Shown: positions 46,304 to 57,317 of the stretch, one piece after another | Position numbering within the stretch: position 1 is the stretch's first letter | How the letters are laid out: every line of letters starts with the position of its first letter | NCBI RefSeq assembly: GCF_034190915.1 | Contig: NW_026947489.1 | Coordinates: 62,496,001-62,560,000, forward strand | Direction: 5' to 3' | Length of the DNA: 64,000 bases | Source of the DNA: Cavia porcellus | Lineage: Eukaryota > Chordata > Mammalia > Rodentia > Caviidae | Position numbers and translations under genes: made by a program | Notes under the pieces: model-generated | What the model was told of the DNA's origin: nothing | The model's database searches: none | What the model saw: the letters and a program-made list of their open reading frames with translations, nothing else

Positions 46304-46606
46304 TGTGGGAAGCTGCCTATGATGGCGCCCATTTCCTGCTTCCGGGTTCTTCCCGGCCTGAACAAGCCCGCCAAATTGTCATATCTGCCCAGTTACCCAT
46401 GACGCTAGCCTATCAGCTTGTTAGGCGCGCTTCTCTGTGATTAGATACTGTTTCCCCTTATAAGAGGTTGTTCCTGCCCCCAACAGGCGGAAGAGGAACC
46501 AACGTTGAGGGTGGCGGACCTTGTTAGGTCCGGTTCGCTGTACGCAATAAAGTTTGAGAGCTGATCCTGCTCGAGTTTGGCCTCCTGTCTTCCGCGGCTC
46601 CGGTCA
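46304..46606 (+). repeat. 3' LTR of the compact ERV
   Basis: Same length as the 5' LTR and differing at two bases. It is followed by CCATTA, the target duplication. Confidence 0.95.
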
Positions 46607-46784
46607 CCATTACCTCAAATAAACATCTCTTCATAAATTGAGACTATTGCTTCTTTCTTCTCAATAATAAGAAAGTGTCCTATATACCTCTTGAATCTCT
46701 CTCTCTCTCCCTAAACCCAAACCCTAAACACAACTACAATGCTAATCCCTACCCAAATCCTGAGCAACAGAATGAGCCAAGGTT

Positions 46785-47000
46785 TATAGCAGCAAGGTTC
46801 TTAATAGCAAAATCATGGAAGCAGTCTGTGTATCCACTAGTGACCATGTAAAGAAAATGTGCTATCTATACATAACAGAAAAAAGTAGAATAAAAACGTG
46901 CCATGTACAGGAATTTAATATGCTAAGTGAATGTGAGCACTGTGTGTCTTATGCACAAAATGAGATTAATAGCATTAACAGGGTCAAGCAAAAGGGATTT
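46785..47000 (+). mobile_element. Ancient L1 3'-end fragment
   Basis: GTTCTTAATAGCAAAATCAT, CTGTGTATCCACTAGTGACC, AAGAAAATGTGCTATCTATA and TAATATGCTAAGTGAATGTG occur in the order seen near the 3' end of old L1 elements, strongly diverged. Confidence 0.68.
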
Positions 47001-48688
47001 AGCAGAGGAAGAGGGAAGGGGATTAGAAAACAAATCTACTGTATATGTGTACTCACTCCCCAAACTGTTTGTAACTACAGGTACTGCAACCATGCATGAA
47101 GAAAGAAACACTTTTTTAAAACTTTGAACCTAATTTCTAACACTTCATCTCTCACTCTCAGCCATTACACAGTGCTAAATCTCATGTTAAACCTCCACTA
47201 AATCCCAACAAAAACCTCAACCCAAACACCATGAAAAGCAGGCAGGAGCAGGAGCGTGAAAAATCCAACAGTGGTCAGTGCTGGTTTAGGGTGCAAGTGA
47301 GCACACAAGGGTCTGTTCAGGTGAGAATTCATGCTGACCAGGACTAAGCCCCAAAAAGGTGACTTCCCTGGGTGATGGCTTAGGGCTTGACCATAGAAAT
47401 GACCTGCAGTCCTGTTGCCAAAGGAATCTGGTCTTGCTTATACCCTCTGATAACTTAAATCAGTGTAAAGTTTCATATCATGCATTTGTAGAATCAGAGC
47501 AAATATGTTCTGAATCATTTTCCTCTAAGCCAAGATATGGACAATCTGGTTTGGTGCCACTGCTTATTTAACTGCTCCAAGTATCCCATGTGCAATAAAT
47601 TCCAACATCTTTTTGGGCCTTCTACACATCCAAACTCTCACCAGGAAGGTTCCACAAAAAGTAAGAGTTCTGTATACTCACAAAAAAATAAACTTTGCTA
47701 AACTGCTCTGCACATTTCTCATAGTGTCATATCAAGAACATGTCACTTCAATTCCCAGTACCAAAAAAGAAAAATAAAACCATATATCTACAGCCATATC
47801 AGGTAGCAGATATAGCCTCCCATGGCTGCACAATATTCCATTAAGAAAGATAAATTCTGGCAGAAGCTCATTTTTTAGCATGAGTGGATCAGATGGCACT
47901 TCTCAGTAATGTACAGTGAGCAGAATGTGAGTCTGTGTGTCCTAACAGGTGGTGTCCAGTGTCCAGTGCTGTCACAACACAATGACACAAGTGGCAGCTG
48001 TAACAACAGAAATGTATTTGGCAACAGTTCCAGAGGCTGCATGTTAAGATGCTTCCTGGAAAGATTTATTCTGAGGCCACCCTGCATCTCCCAGTCTCTG
48101 TGTCTTTGAGGGAAATAAGGTTGCAGTACTGATCCTCAGGGCTCCCCTTAACCTAACGTAGGGGAAACCAGCTGTGCTGCTTCAGTTAAAAAGTTTTTCC
48201 AGCATTTTGTCCCATGCACTGTCCTTATCATGTGGAGGAAAGTAGGTTACTCCAGAACCTTCCAGTCTGTATCAGCAGCAGCCCACATTCCAAGTATTTT
48301 AAGGGGAAGTCTACACATTACGAACTACGAGTGATTCTCAGTTCTGAAACATGTGCCACTGAGCAGCCACTTGTCATACAGAAGCTTTTACTTTCTCATC
48401 TCTACAGTGGGAATGTTTTGGATAATGCTCTCCATGTAGGTTATTAATAAAGGCAGGTGCTCTGATCCACAGCAAAGACTACCTTAAAGACACCACTTGT
48501 TTATCATTCTCTGGTCTTAACTCTGAATTTTGAGTGAAAATATTTGAATCTTTTTCACCATGGGCACACACATCCTCTGCATTCATAAACATAAATAGTT
48601 GAGTCTTTCTTGTCCAACCTCTGGATCCCACTCTTCTTGTGGCTCATGCTGTTGCTCCTGACTGTGTGTTTCTCATTGTTTTCTCCAG
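47000..48688. other. Upstream of the exchange-factor exons
   Basis: No N-terminal coding exon could be recognised. A short AAATTCC-type SINE tail fragment (TTCAATTCCCAGTACC) lies at about 47749-47764. Any promoter or first exon should be sought here or further upstream. Confidence 0.4.
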
Positions 48689-51395
48689 GCTGACAATGAA
48701 TCCTTCTTCAAGGAAGTGGAGACATGCAGGATGAAGACTCTCTGTCTAAGACAATGGGAGAAGTTGATTGGGCTTTTGGTACCATCCATCCCAATTAGAC
48801 CCATCTCATACTTTACCAACTTTCTGTGTTCCTCCTGGGACTTTGACACTGTTCCGTACTCTGTGGACAAGCTCTTGGGGAGGTGAGTGTACCCGCCACG
48901 GCACAGTACACAGAACCATCACATACTGTTTCAGCAATGCACCTGCAGCTCTCCTCTGTATGCTCCTCTGAAAACTATGATAGGAAAGGAACAAACCTCA
49001 CAGGGTTTTTGTAGGGATACATACCATAACATGTGGCAAGCCAGTGCTTTCCATCTTGGTCTACAGAAAGGGGGCTGGAAAAGCTGTCCTCATTCATATT
49101 TATATTTTTCTGTGTCTCCAGTGAGGATTGTCTCTGCTTCGGTATCCCATGTCCATCAACATGAATAAAAACTTGTAAGAGCATACAGTATTTCCATGTC
49201 TGAAGTACATTCATGATGTCTCCTAGCTTGTTTTTTCTCTTGGTACACAATACACAAGGGACCACTGGGTCCAGAAAGGGGAACCTCCAAGCATGCTTGA
49301 TATCAGAGAAAGTCATTTAGAGATTTCATTCACTCAACCTGCATCTCTATAACACTTACATTATCCAGTGACTTTTCTGCACACATAGCATAATGCTGGG
49401 AGCAAAGAAAACAACAATCACTGGGATCAAATTCTATTTTTTGAGGTAAACAATAATGTAGAGGTCACAAGACACAGCTCAGGACTGAGAAGAATTTCAG
49501 AACAGAGTAGTGGTAAGAAATGAGTGATGGATCTCAGGACTTTGATTAAGGAGACAGTGACAGCATCCTGGTGCTGGTGTATTTTTTTGATTCTATGGGA
49601 AAGACATGGTCTTGGGGTTTTCCTACCAGAAGTAGGAGTCAGATAGTGCCGTAGGTGGAATTTTTAGAGTCCCTGCAAAGTAGAATGGAGAATGAGCTTC
49701 AAAACCAGCACCTGAGTAAACCAGCTCTCATTTCTTGTTGCTCTCCATGTCAATCTACCCATCCCTACTCAGAATGACCAGGGGCCAGGCTGGAGGTAGG
49801 ATGCACAGACTGCTCTCAAATCTGCTTGGATCCCAAACCTGGGAGATCAAATGCATGGAATTTTGCACCTGCTTCTTTCTGAAAGAATGTTACTATGAAG
49901 TGGAGACTCATAGGATTAGAATTTGCCTTTGTAGGCAAAGCCAGGCAATGCTAGGACATTCACAGGAGGCTAGGGGTGGGGGTGGGTTGTCCTCAAGGCA
50001 GAGAGAGACAGGACCAGGCAAAACACAAGCTTGTCTTGGAAAGACAAGGTGACAGGCAAGGCTGGGCCTCTGACTTCACTGCTCATTCATCTCTCCCCAG
50101 CACGATTGCATCCATTTTTGAAAACTGGCTGGAATGGTACCATCCACCATATATTCTGACACTCACAATTTCAGAGGCCTGCATGCAGGCAAAGTCACAT
50201 GGAGTACACCTGGAGCCTGCTTTGCAATTTGCCATTTCTGAAGTGGAACATCTAGAGCCCAGCAAGGCCCAAACAGATGGTGAGGCACAAACACCACAAT
50301 TTGGAAGATTTTCATGGGTTTCAATTGGGCATTTTAATTCCCAAAAGAGTAGCTATGTCTTTTATGCTCTTGACATGTGCCTAGAAAGTGATTAACTTGG
50401 TAACCTTTCCCCCTTTTAGCTCCTGCTCCATGTTACCAACAACATGAATCTGCTTTGCAGCCAGAACCAGTAGCAGAGCCAAAGCCTCTGCTGGAGAGAG
50501 GAAAGCAGCAGAATCCAGGTGTTGAGCCCTCTTGCCTCTTTTCTGAAACAGAGGATAGGTCCATGCAGGAGGTGCTCTTAGCCTTCTCTCCTAAGCTATT
50601 AGCTCAGCAACTGATGCTGATGGATGCAGTGAGCAGCGGAGCTCAGTGGGGCCGGGTAGGGCCAGCCCCTCCTTCCTCACTCTCATCTCAGTCTAACTTT
50701 TCCTTGACCAGATTACATGGATCTATGACAGACCACAGTTCCATATCCTATGTATTGTGTCACCATACTTAGCACATAAGCCCTTAGCACATAAGCCAGC
50801 CCTGTCCTCATGTGGATGAAGGCAATGGAAATAAAGTAATAATGAGAGCAGCTTCACAAATTGACTGAGAAGTCCGACTAAGATTGGACAAATGGAAGCA
50901 GGACAGAGATTAGGCCCACATGACAAAATAGGGTGTTTACAGAGATGTAGGCAGGGGTATGCATCACCTAGCCATCTTCCCAGAACACATGGCCACAATT
51001 TCCACTTGGCAGGCATTTGAAGTACACTAGATTCTACATCAGACAGCCAGACACATCTTCTAGTCATAGTTGTCACAGGAAATTTGCATTGAAGTGAACA
51101 TAGGAGCAGAGGGCAGATGAGCTCAGGAAAAGAAAAAACTAGTCTCAGAACTAACAGGACTGAGAAGTCATCTATTGCTGGAAATTTGAGGATGGTCAAG
51201 GAGGAAATCCCACTGACTTTTCACATCAGTGCTGGGTCTTCCTGAGTTGGCCTCAACCAGTGGGGAAAGAACAAAACTCTGTTCCTATCTACAGCTTTTT
51301 GATCTCCAACTCAGACTGCAGCCACTTGCCTATCACCAGCTGAGACTGCAGGCTGTAGCTGGAGTTGAGTATGCCCATGTGACATTTGTCCACAG

Positions 51396-51611
51396 GAGCT
51401 GTTCAAGAAAGTGGTACCCTGTGACTGCCTGGCCTCCATCTGGACCCAGAGGAACAAAAAGGGAAATGAGCACCTGGCACCCACTTTTTGGGCCACCATT
51501 TCCCAGTTTAACAATGTGGCCCACTGTGTCATCTCCACCTGCCTTGCGGAACCCAGTATGCAGGCCATAGACAGGGCCAAAACAGTGGAGCACTGGATTA
51601 AGGTGGCCAGG
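51396..51611 (+). CDS. RasGEF catalytic core exon (ELF...DCLASIW)
   Basis: The best preserved exon. Acceptor TTGTCCACAG, donor AGG/GTAAGC, 72 codons in phase 0. It contains the ELFKKVVPCDCLASIW start and the conserved helices with FWATISQFNNVAHCVIS, which form the Ral-binding core in this family. No stop or frameshift. Neighbouring exons 52008-52111 and 52613-52682 continue it in frame. Confidence 0.88.
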
Positions 51612-54224
51612 GTAAGCTGTGAGAGGGCACTGTGAATTTCCTCTGGTGATCTAGGATCTGCCCATCCTTCATCAGCTCTTATGTGTGAAAGATTTTTCTG
51701 AGATGTGCAATCCTTTGGTCCTGCCTGTCATAGGCACATTGATCCAGACTCACGTGGTATGTGGCATGGAGGGTGTGGTCAACCTATTTCAGTTTCTTCT
51801 TTGACTAACTAAAATTCTTCCCCATGACAGTTGTGTTACTTGAGGCCTAGTGAGTTTTATTGTGGCACTCAGTTAGTTGCTTCTGGGGCTCCCTGGGCAT
51901 CATCTCATTGAGAAGGGTTAAGGCAGCTGAGGCAGCTGAAACTGCAACAGGCTGGTCTCCAGCTTCCCCAGGCCCACATGAAATGACTGCTTTGTTTCCC
52001 TTCCTAGGAGTGTCTGAAGCTCCAGAACTTCTCCTCACTGCATGCCATCATGTATGCTCTACAGACTGCATCCATACATCGGCTAAACAAGACGTGGGGA
52101 GAGGTGCCCAGGTGGGCCTGCTTATCTTCATAAGGAAACCACAGTAGATAAGTGGTATATCTGACACAATAGATCTACCTTCTGCCCTCTGCATGGCCCT
52201 GGAAAGCCCTGGGTCACTGAGGGTAGGAGTCACATTGTAGGTGGGATCCCTAAGCCTCTCTGTTCTTTTATGACAGGGTTTCCTTCTCAGGATTAAAGTT
52301 ACTTAATGTAAGGCACAATTATTCATAAAAAGTCTTTCCTCAAGTGATCACTAAACAGCAATAGAACTCTTTATCCAGTTGAAACCATAACTGCAAAAAC
52401 AGACAAACTCTATGGCCAGCTAAAATGTGAGGGACAGGATGTTCAAATGAGAGCTCCCATCCAGTTCTTGGGCTTGCATAGGTTTTATATGAATTTAGTT
52501 AGAAATGCTCATCAGGTAGTTTGTTTCCCTTTGGTTCTCAAATGAAAAGAATTTGAACTCCCATGCCTGCTGTTATTCGGCAGTTCCTCCTTATGGTTTC
52601 TCTCTCAAACAGGAAAAAGTTCAAACTTTTCACAGAGCTGTGCACCAAAGACACTGCAGAGAACAGGAATCTGCTTATTAAGGTAAATAGAGATGGGGAT
52701 CTGTGGTGAAAGTGTTTCAAAGAGAGAAAGGAGCAATTTTGGAAGAAGTTCAAGGGCAGATATGGGTTTTACATTTGTTTTCTCATTTCTTTGTCTTTTC
52801 TTCATTGATAATTTGAGAAATTCCAGTTGTATCTTTGGGAATCACAGGAAGGCAGCTGGATTTGTACTTGATTAGGCTGGAGGCTTTGGTACATGAAGCT
52901 CTAGTTTTGGTACGCTACTGGGCTCTCAGGAAAGCTCAGTGAAAAGGAAGGGTTGATGGGCTGGGAGAATTAGCAAGTGTCTGGCTGCCATACTAGGAAA
53001 TGGGTGGACAAAGAAAAGCTTAGCTCATGTCCCAGTGGGTAAACCTGGGACCAATTTGTGGGTGTACAGTCATTTCTCTCTTGGCTCCTGTGCATGCACT
53101 GATGGGTCTTCACATTCCTACTTCAGTGCCCAGTTGGCAGCAGTACTGACTCCTGATGACTCTGAGAAATAACTTGAGGTCTCATCAATTCAATAGCGGA
53201 TCCTTAGTGAGCAGAGCTCAGACCTCACTTCCCAAGGAATTCCTTGCTCTTTCATTCAGAGATAACACCTGAGGAGATCACTTTCTACATGGCAGAGTAG
53301 AGGCTGTGTCAAAGAACTGCCTTGGAAGATTCCTAGGACCACAGGAAGTTGGGTGTGGCCTCCAGTCTAGCCGTGGATCTACAAGTTCAGGGGCCTAGGC
53401 CAGGAAGGTGCTTCTCTCACATGATGTGTGACTGACCTTTCCACAGTGGATGGGCATGGCAGGGTACCTGGACACACACCAGGAGCTGAGAGATAGGGTG
53501 GTGGTTAGGGGTGCTGCTGGAGTATAGGGTAAAAGCAGCTGAGATTTTATTTGAGCTGGCAGGAGCAACTGGTTACCCTCATAGTGTCCTGGGAAAGTCA
53601 CTGACCTGCTTGAAACATTTCTCATTTGGAGAGAGGAGAGTTGAAAGCTTAGTGCAGGCAGCACAATGTGGCAATGAGTGCAAGTTCAGGTGTTTCTCTT
53701 GGATCTTCCTCAGAATAGAATCATCATTAAGAGCAATGAGTCCTTGGGAGAGGCTATGAGGCAGGTGTATGTCAAGAAGGGGAAGTGAGCTCAGGGCTTC
53801 CAGGCAATATACACAGGGTGAAATTCAAAGAAGTCATGGGAGCTGGGATTGAATCTAGAAACAGATTCAGAAGGTAACAGATCTTTTACCAGCTGACAAG
53901 AGCCAGGCCTATAGGACATTGCTCAGAGGGTCAGTGCTGTGAGGGAAGAAAATCCAGGCAGTAATCCTGCCTGGCCCTGGCAGGTGGGGCTCTCCAAGAA
54001 GGCCACCCTGGAAATCAACCCTCAGAGAGCCCAGATGAGGCAGTGGCAGAAGAAGAAGTTGAATGAGGTCTGTTAGGGTGGGTGTGAAGGCTCTGAGTGC
54101 AGGAAAGCATCCCGACCATCCAGCCTGAGCCAAGCCCCAGGCAGCCTTCACTTAAAACAGATATAAGGAGATGATGTGTTAGACACCCCACCATGGGATA
54201 CAAGTTAACTTTTACTATTTAATC

Positions 54225-54340
54225 TAAGCACGGTAGCATGTGACTATACTCATAGCACTCTGGGAGCCTGGGGTAGAAGGATCACATCTTCAAGCCCCGT
54301 CCGGCAATTCAGTGCTTTAGTAAGGCCTTGTCCCAAGGTC
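54225..54340 (+). mobile_element. Old B1-like SINE in an intron
   Basis: AAGCACGGTAGCATGTGACT, CATAGCACTCTGGGAGCCTG and GTAGAAGGATCACATCTTCA keep the order of a B1-like element with strong divergence. Confidence 0.6.
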
Positions 54341-55242
54341 AAAAGACAAAAGGCTTGAGAATGTGTCTTTTGCAAATGCCCTAGTTTTGGTATCCAAGAA
54401 GAAAAGAAAATGCCATGGAGGTTATTAGGGGTGCTTAATGTCATAAGAAAAGAGGCAAAAGTGAGAGAATTGAGGGAGGGTAGTTTAGTGTCTCAGAGAG
54501 GGACAGGAATCAGGTGCATTAAATTTTAGGGGACTTTATAGGCCTTGAGTGGGACCTGGGAGGGGGACTCATCTTCCCTGTTTCCCAATGGCACAGGGCA
54601 TGGTCCCCTTCCTGGGCACATTCCTCACTGTCCTGGTGATGCTGGACACTGTGATGGAGGAGTATGTGGATGTGAGTGATCCTTGGGGCACCAAATTGCA
54701 GAATAGGATCCCTTTGGACCTGAAACAAGTCTCCTGTTGCTAACCCTTAGGTCTCAGTATTTGGCAAGCCTACTCTTGTCAGGTCCTCACAATTCACCCT
54801 GTGTGCTGCTGGCACCAAGTCCATCTTGCCCATGAGTGAAGGACCCTCTACAATGACCCTGAATCCTTCTTATCCGAACCCCGAAGCTGCAGAGCTGCCC
54901 TGCGACAAAGGTGCATAGTGCCTTGGCTGAGCTGAACTCAGTCTCTCCCTCAGGTGGTGGCCAAGAGAGGGGAGAGAAGTAGGTTTCCCAAGGCCCATGT
55001 GGCTAGTACTCTTTCCTTTCCTATGACCTCAGTTTCCCAGTCTGGCATAAACGGGCATTTGGGTTTAAGTCCCTCAGCCTCAGCTCTCAAGTGAGCCCTA
55101 TCCAGAGCCCAAACCTGACATAGGGCCTCAACCATTTCTCTGCACTCTTGACCACCATGGGCCTTGCCACAATGCACACATGGTAGAGATGGGCTACTCA
55201 TGTTCCAGTCTTTCTCATGAATATTTGCTGTCTTTTTTGCAG

Positions 55243-55279
55243 GAGAATTTGATCAACTTTGAGGAAAAAAAAAAAGAAA
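55243..55279 (+). pseudogene. RasGEF exon with A11 frameshift
   Basis: A 37-base exon (NLINFEEKKKE) between TTTTTTGCAG and GTAAGCC. The neighbours need 36 bases. The extra A lies in the eleven-base run at 55265-55275. With it the next exon would read out of frame to a TAA after about 22 codons; without it the next exon reads EMKVLQELQLCQVAVSKYN as in the family. Confidence 0.8.
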
Positions 55280-56204
55280 GTAAGCCACTGTGTTCTGTAG
55301 TTCCTGGAGCGAGGGAGGCAGAACTCAGAAACCCCTCTTTGCCCCCAGCTCTCTGCATCTTTGTTTTATTAGGAGAGTTTTTTACACTGAAAACATCAAA
55401 ACTACCCTAATGGAGGGTGTGCCTAGACATAGACATATATGTAACTACCTGGACATGGTGCTGTTTCAACACACCTCAGAACAGCTTGGGGCTTGGAAGG
55501 GATGGAGAGCAGAGGGGACAACTAAGCCAAAAAGTTCGGTACACCAGTCCTTAACTCTCCCTTCTCTGGGCAAGGCCCCCACCTCATTGCCAGTTCAAGT
55601 CCTCTCAGTATGGTGTCTGTCCCTTTTGCCCCAGGAAATGAAAGTCCTTCAGGAGTTACAGCTTTGCCAGGTGGCAGTCAGCAAATACAACCTCAAGCCT
55701 AAGGAAAATTTTCAAATCTGGTTCCACTTAACAGAGTGGCTGCTTGACAATGAAAGGTGAGAACCAGCTAGGAGTTGTGGGAAAGCCCAGGGTTGGGGGC
55801 TCTCCTTGGTTGACAGCTGCACACAGCCAATGCCCATGGCTCCACTGCTGTGCTCAGACCCTGTTGCATGGTGACTGCTGCATGTGGCAATAGGACTTGG
55901 GATGCTGGGCAGGCACTACTGGGAAGATTCGAGGCAGGGCTCTCGGGAGACTCAAAAATACCTCTCTGTCCTGCAGCTACAAGGTGTCCCTCCTTCGGGA
56001 ACCCCGACCCAAGCAGGCCAAGCAACACACTCACTGCCAAGAAACAATCATAAACCTCAGAGGCAACTGACTTCCCAGACCAGCTTGTGCAGGCGGCCTC
56101 AGTACTCCATGACATCTGGATATAAAAACCTGGCACTCCAGATTTTGTTAAGTCCCATTTTTCATTCCAATCCCTTTTTCTTTCTTATCTATCTTAATCC
56201 CCTG

Positions 56205-56560
56205 CCTGCATGGGCCACTGCCAGAGAGGGGACAGACAGATCCAAGCGTCTCTTCATGAGTCAGTGCCATTTGGGGACTGCATAGGGAGAGAAACCATTC
56301 ATCAGGAGGAGGAGATCTCCATCCAAGAAAGTGCCACCCACAGGCCACTGCTGGAGTGGGGACAGAGAGACCCGAGCCTCTCTCTGTGAGTCATCACCCT
56401 TCACAGACTGCGGAGGGAGAGAACCAGAAGTCACCAGCAGGTGATGCCCACCTCAGCAGCAGCACCATGTGTGGGCTGCTGCCAGAGTGTGGACAGACAG
56501 AGGGCAGGTCTCTCACTTTGACTCATCACCATACCCAGACTTTGGAATGAGAGAACATGG
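56205..56560 (+). repeat. Three ~130-bp tandem units after the last exon
   Basis: GGGCCACTGCCAGAGAGGGG at 56209, CAGGCCACTGCTGGAGTGGGG near 56341 and GGGCTGCTGCCAGAGTGTGG near 56470 each head a unit with GACAGA, GAGTCATCAC and GGGAGAGAAC-type blocks in the same order. Period about 130 bases, moderately diverged. They lie in what would be the 3'UTR of the exchange-factor locus. Confidence 0.75.
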
Positions 56561-56764
56561 CAGAAGATTGATGTAAAACCTGTAAGACAATAGCACTGGA
56601 TACTAGCTATTGTCATTAGATGCTTGCTTTCCTATAATATTTAATACATAATAGATATATTTTTGAGTAATATTTCTTCATGTTTTATCACTTGTTAATG
56701 TATAAATACAAAACTTAGAAAGTTAAAAAAAAAGACAAGGAAGGAGTCTCCACTTTGCATTCTA

Positions 56765-56770
56765 AATAAA
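56765..56770 (+). terminator. Possible polyadenylation signal
   Basis: AATAAA about 700 bases after the stop of the exchange-factor locus. In AT-rich DNA such a hexamer is common, so this is weak. Confidence 0.25.
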
Positions 56771-57237
56771 GCTAAATATTAAATTAGAGTTATAAGAAGG
56801 TGATATGTCTTAATATTGAAGACACTTTACATTTGTACTTTGCATATCCAAAGTAAAATACAACAACACTATTTAGACTGAGATTCATCAGTGTTTTATT
56901 AATTCAAAACTTTTGATGAATTTATTTATATATTTTACATTGTAATATATTGCTTATATTTGTGAATTAGTGACAAAATCATACACTGTCCTATATCAAT
57001 GTTATAGAAAATTATCATTTATTATTTGTTTGTGTCTGTATTTATAAATGCTGTATTTGTACATATTTCTAGTTGTTTTTCTTTGCTATATAATTAATTT
57101 AATATACATTTATTATTTAAAATGTTAGGCTCATCTCTCAAAATATAAAAGGCTTCAGAGTTTCATATATTTAAACACTGTTGTCAATTTTCAGTTATGT
57201 TTTATTACATGTGATTTTCTTTCTTGCATTTATTTTT

Positions 57238-57317
57238 TTTGGTACTGGGAATCAAACTCAAGATCTGACACTTGCCAGGCAGACACTTGTGCCCCTGAGC
57301 TCTATCCCCAGCCCTCT
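57238..57317 (-). mobile_element. ID-type SINE, minus strand
   Basis: Its complement reads GGGCTGGGGATAGAGCTCAG, then GCCTGGCAAGTGTCAG and GATTCCCAGTACC with an A run, the ID order with a variant middle. Confidence 0.85.

Larger units (their letters stand above)
43368..46606 (+). mobile_element. Young compact class II-like ERV (non-autonomous)
   Basis: A 3.24-kb provirus with 303-bp LTRs at 43368-43670 and 46304-46606 and a perfect CCATTA duplication at 43362-43367 and 46607-46612. The LTRs differ only by two CpG-type transitions. Inside are a primer site, a splice donor and acceptor pair, an acidic gag segment, a Gag capsid fused to the integrase C-terminus, an env signal peptide/membrane-anchor remnant and the tract AAAAAGGGGGAGA before the 3' LTR. 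Protease, RT, RNase H and the integrase core are gone. Six-base duplication and capsid/integrase style fit betaretrovirus/IAP-like class II elements. Its recent copying must have depended on another element. Confidence 0.94.
48689..56070 (+). pseudogene. RalGDS/RGL-like RasGEF gene, 11 exons, one frameshift
   Basis: The exons encode a guanine-nucleotide exchange factor of the RalGDS/RGL family, which activates Ral GTPases. Exons: 48689-48882, 50101-50279, 50420-50628, 51396-51611, 52008-52111, 52613-52682, 53984-54069 (end uncertain), 54597-54671, 55243-55279, 55635-55756, 55977-56070. Each has AG/GT borders, and phases agree across the first eight. The first two exons give the RasGEF N-module (ISYFTNFLCS). 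The catalytic domain starts at QQLMLMDA/ELFKKVV and includes CDCLASIW, NFSSLHAIMYALQTASIHRL, FLGTFLTVLVMLDT and NLINFEEKKK. The 55243 exon has a run of eleven A, one more than the frame allows, so translation would stop early in the next exon. A C-terminal Ras-association domain is absent: the last exon ends after the catalytic domain with TGA at 56068. N-terminal exons are not seen. It could be a pseudogene, or a truncated family copy. Confidence 0.82.

Noticed and set aside
49976..50395. 139-codon frame as a single exon
   Set aside because: Only 50101-50279 has splice borders and fits the RasGEF family; the rest is intron.
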